Below, in pieces: positions 14,201 through 39,079 of a stretch of 64,000 bases of DNA. This stretch comes from Ficedula albicollis (lineage: Eukaryota; Chordata; Aves; Passeriformes; Muscicapidae), in assembly GCF_000247815.1 (NCBI RefSeq), contig NC_021678.1, positions 22,139,255 through 22,203,254 of the forward strand, read 5' to 3'. The stretch's first letter is position 1; each line of letters begins with the position of its first letter. A program made the position numbers and the translations under genes. The notes beneath the pieces were generated by a model, which had not been told where the DNA came from, did not search any database, and saw only the letters and a program-made list of their open reading frames with translations.

Positions 14201-14529
14201 CTCTGCCCCAGCAGTTCTCTGCAGCCCCTGCCACACAGCCTGGCCCGGTATCCCCAGGGGTGCCAGCGCTCAGGCAGTGCCTTAGGCAGCCTCACAGCAC
14301 TGATTCTGCTCTTGTGTTTCAGATTGGCAGCAGTGATGCAGGTTGGACCCTGGGCTACATGCTGAACCTGACCAACATGATCCCTGCAGAGGAGCCAGCC
14401 AGGCCCCCTCTCTCCCACGGCAGCTACGTGGGGCTCATGGTGCTGTGCTCCCTTGTGCTGGTGTCTGTGCTCCTGTTTGCCTGGCTTCTCTTCCACAAGC
14501 CCAAGTGCCTGCAGAAGGGGATTGTTTAG
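8127..14529 (+). CDS. ENTPD1: Ectonucleoside triphosphate diphosphohydrolase 1 (CD39)
   Basis: Ecto-apyrase of the GDA1/CD39 family. It hydrolyses extracellular ATP and ADP to AMP at the outer face of the plasma membrane, ending purinergic signalling and feeding adenosine formation by CD73. Nine exons (listed separately) join in consistent phase to about 501 residues from the ATG at 8127; human CD39 is 510. The layout is complete: N-terminal membrane segment (about residues 6-29), ACR1 DAGSSHT (44-50), ACR2 [14 protein letters not shown]3 [10 protein letters not shown] with the expected catalytic Glu164, ACR4 ALDLGGAST (200-208), ACR5 [12 protein letters not shown], and a C-terminal membrane segment. 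Several N-glycosylation sequons are visible. Similarity to CD39 is much closer than to ENTPD2, 3 or 8. The true N-terminus is uncertain because mammals use a short upstream coding exon, which may lie left of 8106. A bird-specific CD39 paralogue cannot be excluded. Confidence 0.9.
8611..8728 (+). CDS. ENTPD1: ENTPD1 exon with ACR1
   Basis: Acceptor tgcctgcag|TATGGG; donor GAAG|gtaaga, ends in phase 1. Carries apyrase conserved region 1 ([11 protein letters not shown]), the phosphate-binding loop of the nucleotidase, and the CD39-typical stretch [14 protein letters not shown] with an NDT glycosylation sequon. Confidence 0.93.
9914..10064 (+). CDS. ENTPD1: ENTPD1 exon with ACR2
   Basis: Acceptor ttcttgcag|GCCCTG; donor TCAG|gtactg, 151 nt, entering in phase 1 and leaving in phase 2. 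Contains [18 protein letters not shown] followed by ATAGMRLL, the second apyrase conserved region. Confidence 0.93.
10558..10653. repeat. 48-bp tandem duplication in ENTPD1 intron
   Basis: Two near-identical copies beginning CCTGGGAAATCTTCC at 10558 and 10606, period 48 bp, with a few substitutions in the second half. Intronic, no coding effect seen. Confidence 0.85.
10959..11118 (+). CDS. ENTPD1: ENTPD1 exon with ACR3 and catalytic Glu
   Basis: Acceptor tcatccag|GTTGCAG; donor AAGCAG|gtagta, 160 nt, leaving in phase 0. Encodes [20 protein letters not shown]; the second Glu of QEEG is the residue that acts as catalytic base in this family. Confidence 0.93.
11745..11981 (+). CDS. ENTPD1: ENTPD1 exon with ACR4; GC donor
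   Basis: 79 codons in phase 0. Acceptor tttttccaag|TCTGGC; the donor is GATCTACAG|gcaagt, a GC-AG type site. Encodes [15 protein letters not shown] (ACR4) and [20 protein letters not shown]. The first ~15 residues ([15 protein letters not shown]) are poorly conserved relative to human CD39, so the acceptor is less certain than the rest. Confidence 0.85.
12500..12760 (+). CDS. ENTPD1: ENTPD1 cysteine-rich ectodomain exon
   Basis: 87 codons, phase 0 at both ends. Acceptor tgctttcag|ACCATG; donor TTTGGG|gtgagt. Contains [18 protein letters not shown], a Cys-rich stretch with NIS and NKS sequons, and ends in [10 protein letters not shown], all matching the CD39 ectodomain. Confidence 0.92.
13260..13440 (+). 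repeat. Old CR1-like LINE tail (plus orientation)
   Basis: Text such as gatactggccgtggtcagag followed by tttctggaccttgg resembles the sense-strand 3' end of old amniote CR1 elements as I remember them. Diverged and short; lies in ENTPD1 intron 6. Confidence 0.4.
13741..13860 (+). CDS. ENTPD1: ENTPD1 exon 7 (ectodomain)
   Basis: 40 codons, phase 0. Acceptor ctccttcag|GCTTTT; donor CAAGAG|gtgagc. Encodes [17 protein letters not shown] with an NLT sequon and FCAQPWQE, near-identical in pattern to human CD39. Confidence 0.92.
14041..14178 (+). CDS. ENTPD1: ENTPD1 exon 8 (ectodomain)
   Basis: 46 codons, phase 0. Acceptor cttcactag|GTGAAG; donor GGAAAG|gtgtgt. Encodes [19 protein letters not shown] and the approach to ACR5. 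Confidence 0.92.
14323..14529 (+). CDS. ENTPD1: ENTPD1 last coding exon: ACR5 and C-terminal anchor
   Basis: Acceptor ttgtgtttcag|ATTGGC; stop TAG at 14527-14529. Encodes [20 protein letters not shown] (ACR5), the second membrane helix (about [20 protein letters not shown]) and a short cytoplasmic tail [11 protein letters not shown]. Confidence 0.93.
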   Translation: MGSSDAGWTLGYMLNLTNMIPAEEPARPPLSHGSYVGLMVLCSLVLVSVLLFAWLLFHKPKCLQKGIV

Positions 14530-16434
14530 GAAGAACCTGAAGGAGAGAGGAGCCATGTCATCCTGGCTGCTCAGGGCTAGGAGACCCCAGCAGAGCAGGC
14601 TGTACTGCAGAGTCCCTCTCACTGAAGCTACTGACTGTACAACAAGGGCATTTATTTCTTCTGAATCACACTTGCACTGACAGATGTTGGGACATCAGGC
14701 TCGCCACCTTCTCTGCCAAGGACAGACAAGCTCGTGTCTCCTCCTTGAATGGGTCGTACTTTCATTCAATGAAACTTTGCTGCTTGTTGGTTTCTGCCTT
14801 GTGCACAGCATTGTAAAGAGAAAAGTGGCAGCAATCTTTGGGAGCCAGTGCTCCTGCAAGGGTTATCTCAGGGTCATACATCCCACTGAGCTCTTGGGAG
14901 CTATCACAAACAGGGTGATCCTGCTCCTTCTCCGCTGAAGGTGCTCCCAAGAGCCCTTTCTGCACCAGCACACCTCTGCTCCCCTCCCTGCACCCTGAGC
15001 TCTCACAGCCCTACAGCTGGCACAGCTCTTGCACCTGGTTGGCCCCTGAAGGTGTGTCAGGCTCCCAAATGCCCCTCTGGGAAAAGAAGGGATGAGAATG
15101 AAGAAACTGAGCATGCTTGTGGTCATCAGCCCTTAGCTGGGCTCTGTCGGCTGTCAGCTCCTTTTGCAGGTGGCAAAATGCCTTTTTCCCACGTCTTCCT
15201 GATGTTGTTGCTGGACCAAAGCTGGCTCACTGTTGCACTGAGCCATTCCCACGTCCCTAAAGTACATCAAGCCACAAGCTCCCAGCCAGGCACTGCTGCT
15301 TTTTGTAGGCAGAGCTTGTATTGGCCCAGGTTCCTTGGCCAGTAGTGATTGTTTATGCCTGCAGGGACTCTGCTGTGATCAATGTGCCCTCAGGTATAGA
15401 CCCACTAAAGCAATCCAGGGCCCGTGTGCTGATAACACAGCAGCCTCCAATCTAGGGAAAGTGTTTATTAGTTAATGTTCCTGTAGGCAGCTGGCAGCAG
15501 TTAACCAGCATGAGTACACACAGATTGAACCCCTCTTTCCACCAGCAAAATTAGTGAAGGTTTGCCTTTCCTCTTAACACAGGCTTATCCTAATGGCCAT
15601 AAGACCCAGGGCTTGTGAGTGCCCATACTGCAGCCCATCTTCTAGCACACAGCTAGGACTATACCACTGACTGAGTTTATGAGTCACTTTCTTCCCTCTT
15701 TCCATTTCTTGGTCCAAAAAAAAGAGAGGTAAGTCAGAAATCCATTTTTGTGAAAACACTCAGAAACCACTGGTGCCTGTCTACCTCCCACAAAATCTCA
15801 GAAATCTCTTCTCCTAATGACCTGTAAATGTGGAGGCAAAAAGAAAGCAGTTGCTGTAGAGAGGAAGGCATAGCAAACACACACCTCTTTCCACAAGGAG
15901 AGGTGTAGGCAGTGTGGAGGGGGTCAGGATGTGCAACCCAAATAATGCCTTCTCCTTTAGGCAAGCACAAACACTCTCTGGACTGAGCTCTCCCAGTCTG
16001 CCCCTCTGCATAGTCCAGGCTGAAAATTGTCACCCAGTTATTTCTACTTCATACCTGGAAGTAGAAGCCCTAATATACTGAAGGACCTGAAGGTAAGGGG
16101 AAAATCTACCCTGTCCTAAGATCTCTGGGCAGATCATTGTTCTTCCAAAAATCTGTGTCTTATTTTTCTCTGAATTGGCTGGCTTCAGCTTCTGTTGGAT
16201 CTTGTTCTGTCCATTTACAAAAGACTGAGTAACTCTGCTATTAAAATCCCTTTTTCCTTGTTGGTGCTTGCAAGTTGTCATTATATCATATTAAATAGAT
16301 TGGTTTTCAATCTGTAAAGTGGTCTCTGCTGACCTCACTTGTAGTCTTGACTCCACTTGTCTTAAAAGTTTTACACCTTTCTGAAACATGGACACCAAAG
16401 TTTTCAGCAGGTAGTAGAGTCAGTAATAGTGTAT

Positions 16435-16606
16435 ATATTGATCTAGCTCTATGCTCACCATTCATATATCTGTGGTCCAGGTCTGTTCACTTAACAGAAA
16501 GATTTTAGGCTTTTGAGTCCAGCATATTGATCTAGCTCTATGCTCACCATTCATACATCTGTGGTCCAGGTCTGATCAGAAAGATTTTAGGCTTTTGAGT
16601 CCAGAT
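16435..16606. repeat. Tandem duplication, about 89 bp period
   Basis: Copies start at 16435 and 16524 (ATATTGATCTAGCTCTATGC). The second copy lacks about 7 bp within the gtctg...cagaaag part and has a few substitutions, so the copies are not identical. Confidence 0.85.
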
Positions 16607-18769
16607 GGACTATTGCAACTCAGTCTTTTTTCCCAGTCACTGCATTTCAGAACAGCCTCTGTCTCACATCCTACATCCCTGTCTCTCAATATGAGCCATT
16701 TTTCCTTCTGTGTGGCTCTACAGAAACACATATTATTCAAAGAATATTGCCCCAAGAAGATTATCCAATTCAATCTGCAAATGACTCTTCACCAGCTGTG
16801 AGTCCATTGACCAGTTTTTGTTTATCTGCAAACACACTGTGATGTCAGAATTTGGCTAGGGATGCAGTCTTCCTTCTGTTGTTTGCAGCAAAGATAGGTA
16901 GGTGAGAGAAGAACTGCAGGTTTTGGCCGTGGCTGGGAGGCATGCAGGAGAAATGTGTGATCAGAGCTGCTTCTGCTGCCCAGATAGCCTCATTTGCAGC
17001 ACACCCCATCACATGCCACCTTCCTTGCATAGGAGCCTTTCGCAGAGCAGATGCCCTGGAGAAGCTCCCCAGGTGAGCTGGTGCCTCCATCCTTCCTGTG
17101 GACAGCATGGAGAGCTGCAGAGTGACAATCCCTCTCCTGAGACCTCCTTGGGGATCTGGCAGCTGCTCAGTTGTGTCCATGGTGAGAACTGGCAGATCCA
17201 TTAGGACGTGTCAGAAATGGATGCAAAAACTTGATGTGGAAAGAAAGCTTGTGCCAGTCTGCTCTTCTTGTCCCTGCTAAGGATTTATGTCAAAGGAAAA
17301 TGGCAAATATCTGGAAGAAGAGCTTTTACAATGTTTTGTAGATTCATTGCAAGTCCCATAGTATTTATATTGTTAGCTCCTGATTCTGGAGCCAGGTGAG
17401 CAGCTGTCATCTTCACTTGCTCCTCCTATCTTGGTTATCTCACTTTTTGGTTTGAGTTTTTGATTTTTTAAAGCTTTGAATGTGACTTGAGTGTATCCTA
17501 AAGGGCCCAAACTGAGATAATGCAAAATGCGTTACAATATTTTTAAACCTTATGACTTTTAGACCCCATTGGTAAATCCGTCTGTCCAGGATAAGGACTT
17601 CTAAGGTGAAAACATGCCAGTGAAGCAGCCTGAAGCCCCAGGAATTGATTGACTGAAGGCATCCTGTCAGGATGAGACCATTGCATGTCACTGCCTGGTA
17701 GTGAACATTCACAGAACACCCTGTGATTGTTTTCTCTCCATCTCTCATCATGTACATGAAGACCTTTAATGATAATGGAGGGAGTTTCCAAATACGCCAG
17801 TAATAATGTATCATTTCTCTTGTTAATACAGTTGAGCTGCCTCAGTAATAATTATCTGTGCCTTGTTTCAAATTTGATATCTTCTGGCTTTAATTTCTGC
17901 TTTGCCATTTTGCTTTGCCTGGTTAAAGCATCTTTTAACATCACATGTTCATGGCTATCACATATTTACTCACTATTCAGCTGAGCTGTGCTGCCAAGAC
18001 TCCAGACCTTGGTCTCTGCTGAAGAGAGATCTCTCCTGGGCTCCTTGGAAGCTCTGAGTTGTGCTGCAGCAAGGTGGGATGAGTGTCTCTGCTTTGGGTT
18101 CAAATGTTGATTGGTCCATTTTTGGAAAGGCTCCTTGCAGAGGGATTTGATAGCTTGCAGAGTGCAAGAGCAGCCTGGTCTGGCTGGGACTGATGACCTC
18201 CACGAGCTCTGCCACATTCAGCCAAGTGTGGGGCAGAGCTTTCAGACTTTGTCAGAATAGAGAACCTGGGTACCTGCAGCACCCTCACCTCTTGCAGGAA
18301 AGCTGTTCCCCACCACAGGCTCTAAGTACCTTTCACTCTCCTCCCTGATAAAGCTGCCTCTCCTCTGTGCACAGCTGATTTCTCCAGCCCTACAGCAAAG
18401 CACAGTGGGGCCTCAACTTGGAAGAAAGCTCTCAGAAGTGGGGCCATCACCTCTGCACTGGAAGGCTGATTTGAAGTGTTGGCACTGGCCAGGGCTTTCC
18501 AGTTCCTCCCAGAGCAGCTCTGGGCCGGATGTATGCCCCTTCACTCCCCACCCCAATTCTTCCCATGCTCTGTGCCAGGCAGGATGTGCAGGCTCTGCAG
18601 GGCTGCCAGCTTTGTCACAGGCTCAACAGCCTGTTCAGGAGGGACCGGGGAGGGAACACTGAGGACAACAGTCTCTGCCACCCAGGCCATGTGTTTTCTT
18701 TCTGTGGCCCAACCCTGAAGAAATGGATCTTTGTTTTGATGCACACACAAGCCTCTGTATGCTTATCAT

Positions 18770-18775
18770 AATAAA
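18770..18775 (+). terminator. Candidate polyadenylation signal AATAAA
   Basis: Canonical hexamer about 4.2 kb past the ENTPD1 stop, followed by T/GT-rich sequence near 18800-18820. It could end a long ENTPD1 3' UTR; assignment rests on position only. Confidence 0.25.
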
Positions 18776-19794
18776 GACTTCTGAACTGATGCCAGAAAAG
18801 TTTTCATGCTGTTTTCCAGAAGATGGGAGCTTGCCAGTAGTGGAATGGAGCTTCTGGCACTAAACATGGAAAAGTCCTGAGATGTGATTTCCTCTCTTGC
18901 CAGTTCCTTGAAGCTCTCCTGGGCCAGCTCTGAAGTTCCCAGCGGATGGGTAGCATCCCCTCCTGGTAGAGAAAGGCACTGTGGTCTTTTCCAGGCTCTG
19001 GGCACCTCACACAGGTTGTCTCACTCCTGGGAAGCGTGCTAATGCCCAAACCACATCTTTCCTTGCCCTGACTTCATCCTGGCCTCCTCAAAGCAGTTTG
19101 TGAAGCAGTCCTCTGTTCTCATTTTCCCTCTCCCTCCACCAGGCAGCCCCACTGGCATCATGCTGGCACGGCAGCCCACCTTCCCAGCCCCCCAAACAGG
19201 TGAAGGACAGTAATCCTGTGCCACTTGCTCACAGGGCTGCATGGCTCTGTGTGCAGCCACAGCCACAGCTCTGCCAAGGCAAACAATGCTTGTCATAGTT
19301 GTTATTTTTCTTTCAGCATGCACTCCCCACAGTTCGCTCATTCTTATGGTTATTGGCTTGAACTTTCCTCAAATTTTCCAATCTTTCTCTGTTAGCAATA
19401 TGGCCAGAACTAAAGTGAACCCATCAGATGGAGTCTTTCCATGGCAAGTGCCAGCAGCATCAGCTCCTTGCTGCCTGTGCCCATCAGCAATGCAACAGTG
19501 GGGGGACAGGGCTTGCATTCACATTCCTCTCACTCTCACCACAGAGCATTCCTGCTCCCCTTCTTTCTCCCACTGCCTCAAGGTCTCCCCATTTTTGAAC
19601 ATCTGGGTGGGGGTGGGGGAGTGTGTGATCCATCCCAGATGTATTAGCCGTATTTTCCAAATGAAGTCTTTATTTACTTCCTTCGCTGTTTCTAAGTTCT
19701 AACATCTTCTATTGTTTGTTTCTGCTTTTGTCGTCATTTTCAAACATGTTCAAATTTATTATTGGATTAAAGATCCATTAGGTTGTCATTTTCC

Positions 19795-20050
19795 TAGAAT
19801 GTGTAAAGGCCACACTAGGTCAGATCAAACAGGCAGTGCATTGGTACTCATCTCCAGCTGTGTGGTGGGCAAGGATTTAGAAGGATAGTTAGGGAACAGG
19901 ACAGTCCTTTTCTTCTACCCATCAGAGGCTTAAGAAATCTCAGATTTTCTAAGATCAAATGATTGCTTCAAGATCTGATAACTGTGGGTGCCCCTGTTCT
20001 CCACATCTTATTCTCTTTTGCACTCATTTAACTTTCAGCTTTGATGATGT
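19795..20050 (-). repeat. Old CR1-like LINE tail (minus orientation)
   Basis: The stretch near 19805-19840 (ggccacactaggtcagatca) resembles the reverse complement of the terminal 'gaccattggtctgacccagtatgg' text of old amniote CR1 elements. Heavily diverged; boundaries approximate. Confidence 0.4.
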
Positions 20051-22051
20051 AATTTCATGGTGTCTTTTGTGCAAAACTATTCCCTTTTGTGTGCTTTAAA
20101 CCTGCTGCTTGATAACAGGCTGCCTCCATCCCTGCACTGTGGATAACGCTGACTAAATCTCCAGACCTAGTAGTGTGTGAGATGTGTTCTCCACCCACAT
20201 GAGATTTTGCCCATGGCTCCTTTTTAGGTTCTAATGCTCTGGCATTTCTTTTTTTACTTTTGTTTCTCACATTGGTGTTGCTTGCCTCCATAGGAAAGTG
20301 AGAGCTTTTCTCATGTGTCCCTTGGCAGCACTGCAGTTCCAGCTCTGCCACTGCTGTCCCAGGCTGCTGAAAGCAGCCTAGGAAGGGAAAGGCGAGGGTG
20401 AAACTGGCCAAAACTGGGGCTTGTGCTATTTTACTATAACCCTGCCTAACACTCTCTGGCTGCCAACTAACACTGGGTAGTGCTGGAAACCTGCCCACGA
20501 CTCTTTCACATGGCCTTCATTGCTGAAGCCTGGGGAAAGAGCAGCTCCAGGGGAACGCAGCAGCCCTGGGAGCAGGGCTGTGAAGGAGGTGAAGGCATTT
20601 CCCACTGCTATTTGTGGGCTGCCAGCTTTGCAAAATACCACCAGGCCGGTCTTGCTGTAGAGACAAGAATTGTCCTACCATGCCCATGCTCACCATGCCA
20701 CAGCTTCAGCTGCTTTGCCTTGGTTTCTGGCACGTGCTGGGAGATGCTACCACCTCCAGCACTGACTCTTGTTACCTGGCTACAGCGGGTGCAATGTCAT
20801 TCCTGCTCCTGAACATGTGTTGGTTTCAGACTGGCTGACAAGCAGGGATGTGGGGGGATGAAGCTTAACTAGGAGAAGGTATTAATATGGTTACTGCTAT
20901 CTCTATATGTGTATAATATTTTTCTTTTTCTGTTCATGTCTTCAAAAGGACATTTTTTCAAAAACAGGGGTTTAAGAGGGAACTGTGCAGATAGGGCAGA
21001 AGACCAAGTAGGCAAAAGGCCAAGGAGAGAAGGGACCACTGTGATGGTGCTGGGGCAGAAGAATGTTGGATGTGGAAAAGCCTGAGTAAGCCAAGTCATG
21101 GGCAGGCAACCCATGTGCCTTGACTGCTGTTTGTATCAGAGGCTATCAACAGCAGCTAGAGGCTATAAACAGGGACTCCCTGGTTTTACCATTGCTCTTC
21201 CTGGAAAACTGAGGTAGAAAGACAGCAGCCCAAGCAGATGTGGAGAACAGGTAGGAAAGACTGGAGGAAAATGCTTTGCCGAGTGAAGCAACCCTTGACA
21301 CAGAAATTAGAGCAATGCAGCACAGATCCACCAGAAGGCTGCAGGGAAAGCAAATGTTTGGCACGGCACTGAGTATCCTGGGCAGCAGGGGCTCCTCTCT
21401 AGCACAGCCGGGATAGAGCAGAATAGCATGCTCGTGTTACCAAAGGGAACCTTTCTCTTGGCCTGTCCAGCCGTGATGGTAAATTTTTCAGCTGTTTGTG
21501 CTCATGCTTGGGGTCTGTATCAGGGTTGTCTTAGTAAATACCTCTGTCAGAGCCACTAGGCTGCTGGAGTTTTAGCCTCGTGGGGCAAGGCTGCAAAGCA
21601 AGGCTGCCTCTGGCAGCGGGCAGAGTTCAGGGACCATGAGATGTCTGCTGCCCACTGGGGTAAGCATAGCAGATGGGCGGAGAGAATCAGCTTCCCCTAT
21701 ATCCAGAAACAGTTTGCAACCCTTTGTCAGCAGACAGCAGGACATTTCCATTTGTCTCTACGCAGTTAAGCAGTCTCCTGCTGCCCAGCGCCTGTCGGAG
21801 CTCTTCCTCATGCCCGCTCCCAGAGCAGGGCGGGGTGACACCAGACTTTGGAGCGGAGCTCCCCGTGATGGTCCCTGCTTAGCAGACAGCTCCTGCATCA
21901 CATCCCACGCTGCTCTGCCCTCCCCCTGTCCCGTCCAGCTCGGCAGTCAGGGCAGCCAGCTGTGGCGAGGGCGGTGCAGCCCGTGCCTCTGTTTATCCCG
22001 AGAGCGATGGGATCGCCGGGTGAGCAGGGCCGGGCACAGGGGCCGACCGAG

Positions 22052-22940
<889 letters not shown>

Positions 22941-23123
22941 GCGGGGGGAGCATTCCTGCGCCGCGGGGCCCCGGCGCGCCCCGCTCCCGCCGCCCCCCGC
23001 CCGCAGGTGCAGGGGGCTGGCGCTCGGCAGCTGGAAAGAGCTGGTTGGAGTTTGCACTTTAGGCTCCCGGCGGGGAGGGAGCCGGGGCTGGGAGCTGGTC
23101 CGGGCGCCCGGCGCCGCGGGAGG

Positions 23124-34238
<11,115 letters not shown>

Positions 34239-34348
34239 GAACAGCTCATTTGGCTGAGAGCTGGGGAAGCTGTTTACATGAGGCCTGATGACTCCAGCCA
34301 GTGAACTTTCCAACAGTCCAGCATGAAACTAGCCCAAATTATTAGGTT

Positions 34349-34354
34349 ATTAAA
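34349..34354 (+). terminator. CPN1: Candidate CPN1 polyadenylation signal ATTAAA
   Basis: ATTAAA 111 bp past the CPN1 stop. A canonical AATAAA also occurs at 35226-35231. Human CPN1 has a short 3' UTR, which favours the first; no transcript evidence is available here. Confidence 0.4.
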
Positions 34355-37300
34355 CAAGGAAGTATTTAGTCCCTGAGCAAATTGTGAAGTCATTCACAAC
34401 CAAGTGTACCTGGACTACAGTTCCCCAGGCAGTGTGTCTGTGTGTGCTGAGTTCTCCTGCACTTGCTCCATCTCAGAGAGCTCTGCTCCCTTTATCCCTG
34501 TACTGTTGCTACAGCCCATATGAAATGCCACTAGTGTATACCAGGGGTAAGGAATCCAAGTCTTGGTGTAAGCTGCACTCACAAACTGGGCCCATGAACA
34601 TTAGTCCTCTGGGTTCAAGTGCCATACTTCTCCCTCAGGTAAGGACACTCGCTGCCTGCAGACCCCAAAGTTAGGGAAAGGCCAGTTTTAAAGTAGGCAG
34701 TGATGTGAGCAGCTCTGAACACAGCTTGAGCCACATGCAGCACAGCTACTGGTGACTGGTAACTTAGCAAAAGCTAAGTACTATCCTGTCTCCTTAAGTC
34801 TTCAGACCCAAACCAGATGGCTTGCTGAGGGGTCTGCTCTATCCAACCCAAACTATTATTCTGAGCACAGAAGCAACTAGGTGAGAGCTGACAACTGGTG
34901 ATCAGTAGAAGTCCAAGCCAGGTGATTTGGAGGTTTCTTTGAGACAAATACCCTGAACCTTGGTTCAATATGCAATTGGGCAGTGTGGATGCTTGATGCC
35001 AGCAGTGTGCTGTGCAGGTACAGCATAAGCTGTGCGAGTTGTAATTGGGTTAGGAGAGAAAGGATCCATAGTTCAGTGAGGCAGGGTACTACAGGCTGAG
35101 GCTTAAAATGCTGCTTAGGCTGTGTGGGCAGGTTTGAAGTGGAAGCAAGAGTAGAAACAAAGCTGGTTATTTCCATGGTAAAAATATCTTAAGGAGGCAA
35201 AACCTTTCTAGCATTCTTCATTGAAAATAAATAACTCCAGAGGGGTAAACTGTACTGCCTATATGCCCCAGTGATTTCTTTTTTCTTTGGGTGGTTATCC
35301 CAGTCTCTACCATACAGCCAGCAGTTACTCTGTTTCTCTCCCTGTCTAAAGCCTGTCAAAAAAAGTGTTCTCCAAACATTCATTTGCTTCTTCTCTTTTG
35401 CATCTTTTCATTTCTTGTGGGCAACCTGTACCAACCTACTGCAGAAACAATATTCCACCCTTTACCCCTCATCATCACATCCTCCTCTGTCTCTGCTACA
35501 AGTTGCTGGTGGCATTTTCAGCATTAGCAGCACACACACACTCTTGTAGCTCTGCCTGCTAACAGAAGCTCTTTCTCTGTCAAGCCTTTTCTTGTAAAGG
35601 CAAAGGAAGCTGTCCCTTGCAGGTTAATTATACAGGCTGTTACAAAAAAGTGCCCAGAATGGTAATGGGTAATGCTCTTAACAGTGGCTGTGAGTGATTT
35701 TGGTCTGCAGAAACCAGTAGGAGCTGGAGAACACTGGCCAGTTCAGCAGTCACAGCCAAAGCCAAAGTCCAAATTTTTTTTTTTTTTTTTTTTTTTTGCA
35801 GCAGAAGGAAATTAAAAAGGATGGCAAGGTTAAGATGCTCCAACTTCTGTGTGGTTTAACACCCCTTCCACTGGCCAAGCCCAGCAGCATCACTGCAGAT
35901 GCTGGACTCTCCTGTTGGAAGCCACGTGTCAGTGCACATTCACCCAAGGGATTTCGTGGGGACATGCAGGCAGGACGAGGGAGGGCACCCTGCATGCCAC
36001 GGCCTGGCCACGTGCAGCACTTAGAAGGGTCTGCTGTCACCAAGTGTCCAGCCCATGTGCAGGAAAATATTGCTGCCCCCAACTACAGCACTCTGCTGGC
36101 TGAGCTGACCACTGACTTCTGAGGACGTGTATGAAGCTGAGAGCAAGGAAAGAGCAGCCTCCAGCTGGCTAATTCCGCGGGGTGGTCTCTGGACAGGGTG
36201 ATGCTGAGAGCTGCCCGTGCCACCTGCATCCCAGCAGTGTCACAGGTCGTCTTGCGGAGCCTGCTGGCTGCAGGGTGCTCTTGTGTTGCCCTCTTGTGGT
36301 CCTAGAAAATGTGGGACCGTCTCAATTCCACTTTCCAGGACAGAGCCAGAGGAGGGAGATTCCTCCCCTAGAACAGGACAACCAGCCCAGGAGGCCACAT
36401 CACTCACCCTCGCAGGCTGCTGTGGGGTTGGCAGTGCAGCAGAAAAATTAAAGTCTCAGTCGCAAGCGTTTTCCTGCAAGATACAACCCTCTGGAGGTCT
36501 CTCTCTTCGGGCTGGGATTTGTCCAGCTCATTCTCCTCCCAGCTCTGAATATTTTTGTGTTGAACAATTTGGTAAAGCTCCACTTGGCCGTGGCTGAGCT
36601 CTCCACGTGAAAACATGGTTACAAAATGTTTCTGAGGCAGGATTTTTAAGCACACCCCTGAAAGGCTCGCCATGAGCTTCGCCCCCGATGTTGCAAGAAG
36701 CGTGGGCTAAAAAGGGCACAACCTTTGGCTGTAACATCTGCAGGATAGGGATTTCTTACGCTTTTGAGGCTTCAGTCAAAGCGAAAACAGTTGACAGGTT
36801 TGTGTCAGAAGGCACAGCAGTCAGTGCTCCCCATCTTCTCTGGGCCACTCATGATTTTGTAGACCTCTTCCCCACCGTATGTCCTTCTTCCAAGCTGAAG
36901 AGTCTCAGCCTACAGTTTTTCAGTGTACAGTCTGTTCCCATGACTCTGAGCATCCTAACTGCCTGCCTCCAAACCTTCTTCCATTCTCTGTTACCCTTTC
37001 TGAGGAGATGCAAGGACCAGAACTGCATGCAGACACTGAAAAAACATTTAAACAAAGTGAAGCCAGGCTCAGGAAAATGAACCAAAATTCTTATAAGCAA
37101 AACTGTGAGGATCTTCGGACAACCAGGAGAGCAGATACAACTCTGCATGCAATGCCTTCTCATTTCTGTATCTGGCATGGAGGAAGCAGAAAAGGGAAAA
37201 CACAAATAAATGACCTCAAAGAAGAATGAAGCAGCTTGGATGGCGATATCAGCAGAGGATATCAGAGCTGGTCATGACGTGAAAGGCTGCAGGAGAAATT

Positions 37301-37900
37301 AGGATGATGAAAAACGCTCAAAACCTTCTTTGGCAGGCAAGAACAGAAATTTTGGGTCAGAGGACATCCAGAGCCCTGTGGCAGGGGCTGGTGTCCATTA
37401 TTCAGCACCAGTAAATTATCTACAAGCACCTGCAGGGAACAGAGCACCTGTGCAGCTTCAGGCCCCTGCCCACGGCGCGGTGCCATGGCAGCAGTGTGGG
37501 TCCCCAGCTCAGGAGAACAGACGGCAATCGGCAGCAGCCTGTGCACGTACCAACACGACTCTGAGAGAGGCACCCGCTCCTGGCTGTGGCGAGTCACGCC
37601 GAGAGCTGTGTGGTTGCCATGGAGAAGTGTAGCTAAATGCACAAACAAGTGCCAAACAGGGGTAACTGCTCAGGGGGACTTGAAGACTTTACAACGTGTT
37701 GCTGAGGGATGGTATCCCTTGCGGCATGGAGGCTTTTTTTAGCCTGCCAGGAAATCCAGCGCGGGACCTGCTATACTTGGTACGCCAGATCCTCTGTGAT
37801 GCACAAACTGGCCCACTCTGTCGTGGATTTCTGCTGGGGAGCTATTGGTTTTTCTCCATCTTGATGCTTTGGCAGGATCTTAAAATGCATCTAAGCAGCC
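34355..37900. other. Intergenic DNA between CPN1 and the 38-kb CpG island
   Basis: No recognisable exon. Contains a 24-base T run at 35774-35797 and an old CR1-like stretch near 36.9-37.1 kb. Short open frames do not resemble known proteins. Confidence 0.5.
36880..37100 (-). repeat. Old CR1/L3-like fragment
   Basis: The order of motifs (gagcatcctaactgcctgcc, then accagaactgcatgcagaca) parallels the reverse complement of old CR1/L3 elements. Diverged; tentative. Confidence 0.35.
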
Positions 37901-38312
37901 AAGGAGGCAGCTAGCGCCAAAGCTGAGACTGCAACAGATGGACAGTGCAGACCCACTCGTCAGTCGCTGCCAAAGCCGACAAGGCAGCGAGATTCCCACC
38001 CGGCAGCAGCGGGGAAGGGGAGCCCCGGCAGGGTGTGCGAGGCGGCGGCGCTCAGTGGGGCGGCAGGCGGGGGTTTGCACAGGCAGCTGCCTGCCGTGCT
38101 CTGCCAGGGCGCTGTGCCTGGCCCGGTGCACGGCGCACGAGTGCCGTGCCCAGCCCGCAGGCTACGGGCGCCGTGCGTCCCCCGGGGACATGCCTGCAGC
38201 CGGGCCGCGCGGTGCCGCGCAGGGCCGAGTCCCCACGTCACCCGGGGGCCCCCGGGCTGCCCAGGCTGCGGGCCAGCCCCCGGAGCAGCTCCGCCTTCCC
38301 AGCGGCAGCACG

Positions 38313-39079
<767 letters not shown>

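Larger units (their letters stand above)
14530..21950. other. ENTPD1 3' UTR and intergenic DNA before CPN1
   Basis: No recognisable exon. The ENTPD1 3' UTR begins at 14530, and its length is not clear: ATTAAA hexamers occur at 16240 and 16290, and AATAAA at 18770. CD39 transcripts in mammals have long 3' UTRs, so several kilobases could be transcribed. Contains a tandem duplication at 16.4-16.6 kb and a CR1-like fragment near 19.8 kb. Open frames here show no known protein similarity. Confidence 0.55.
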
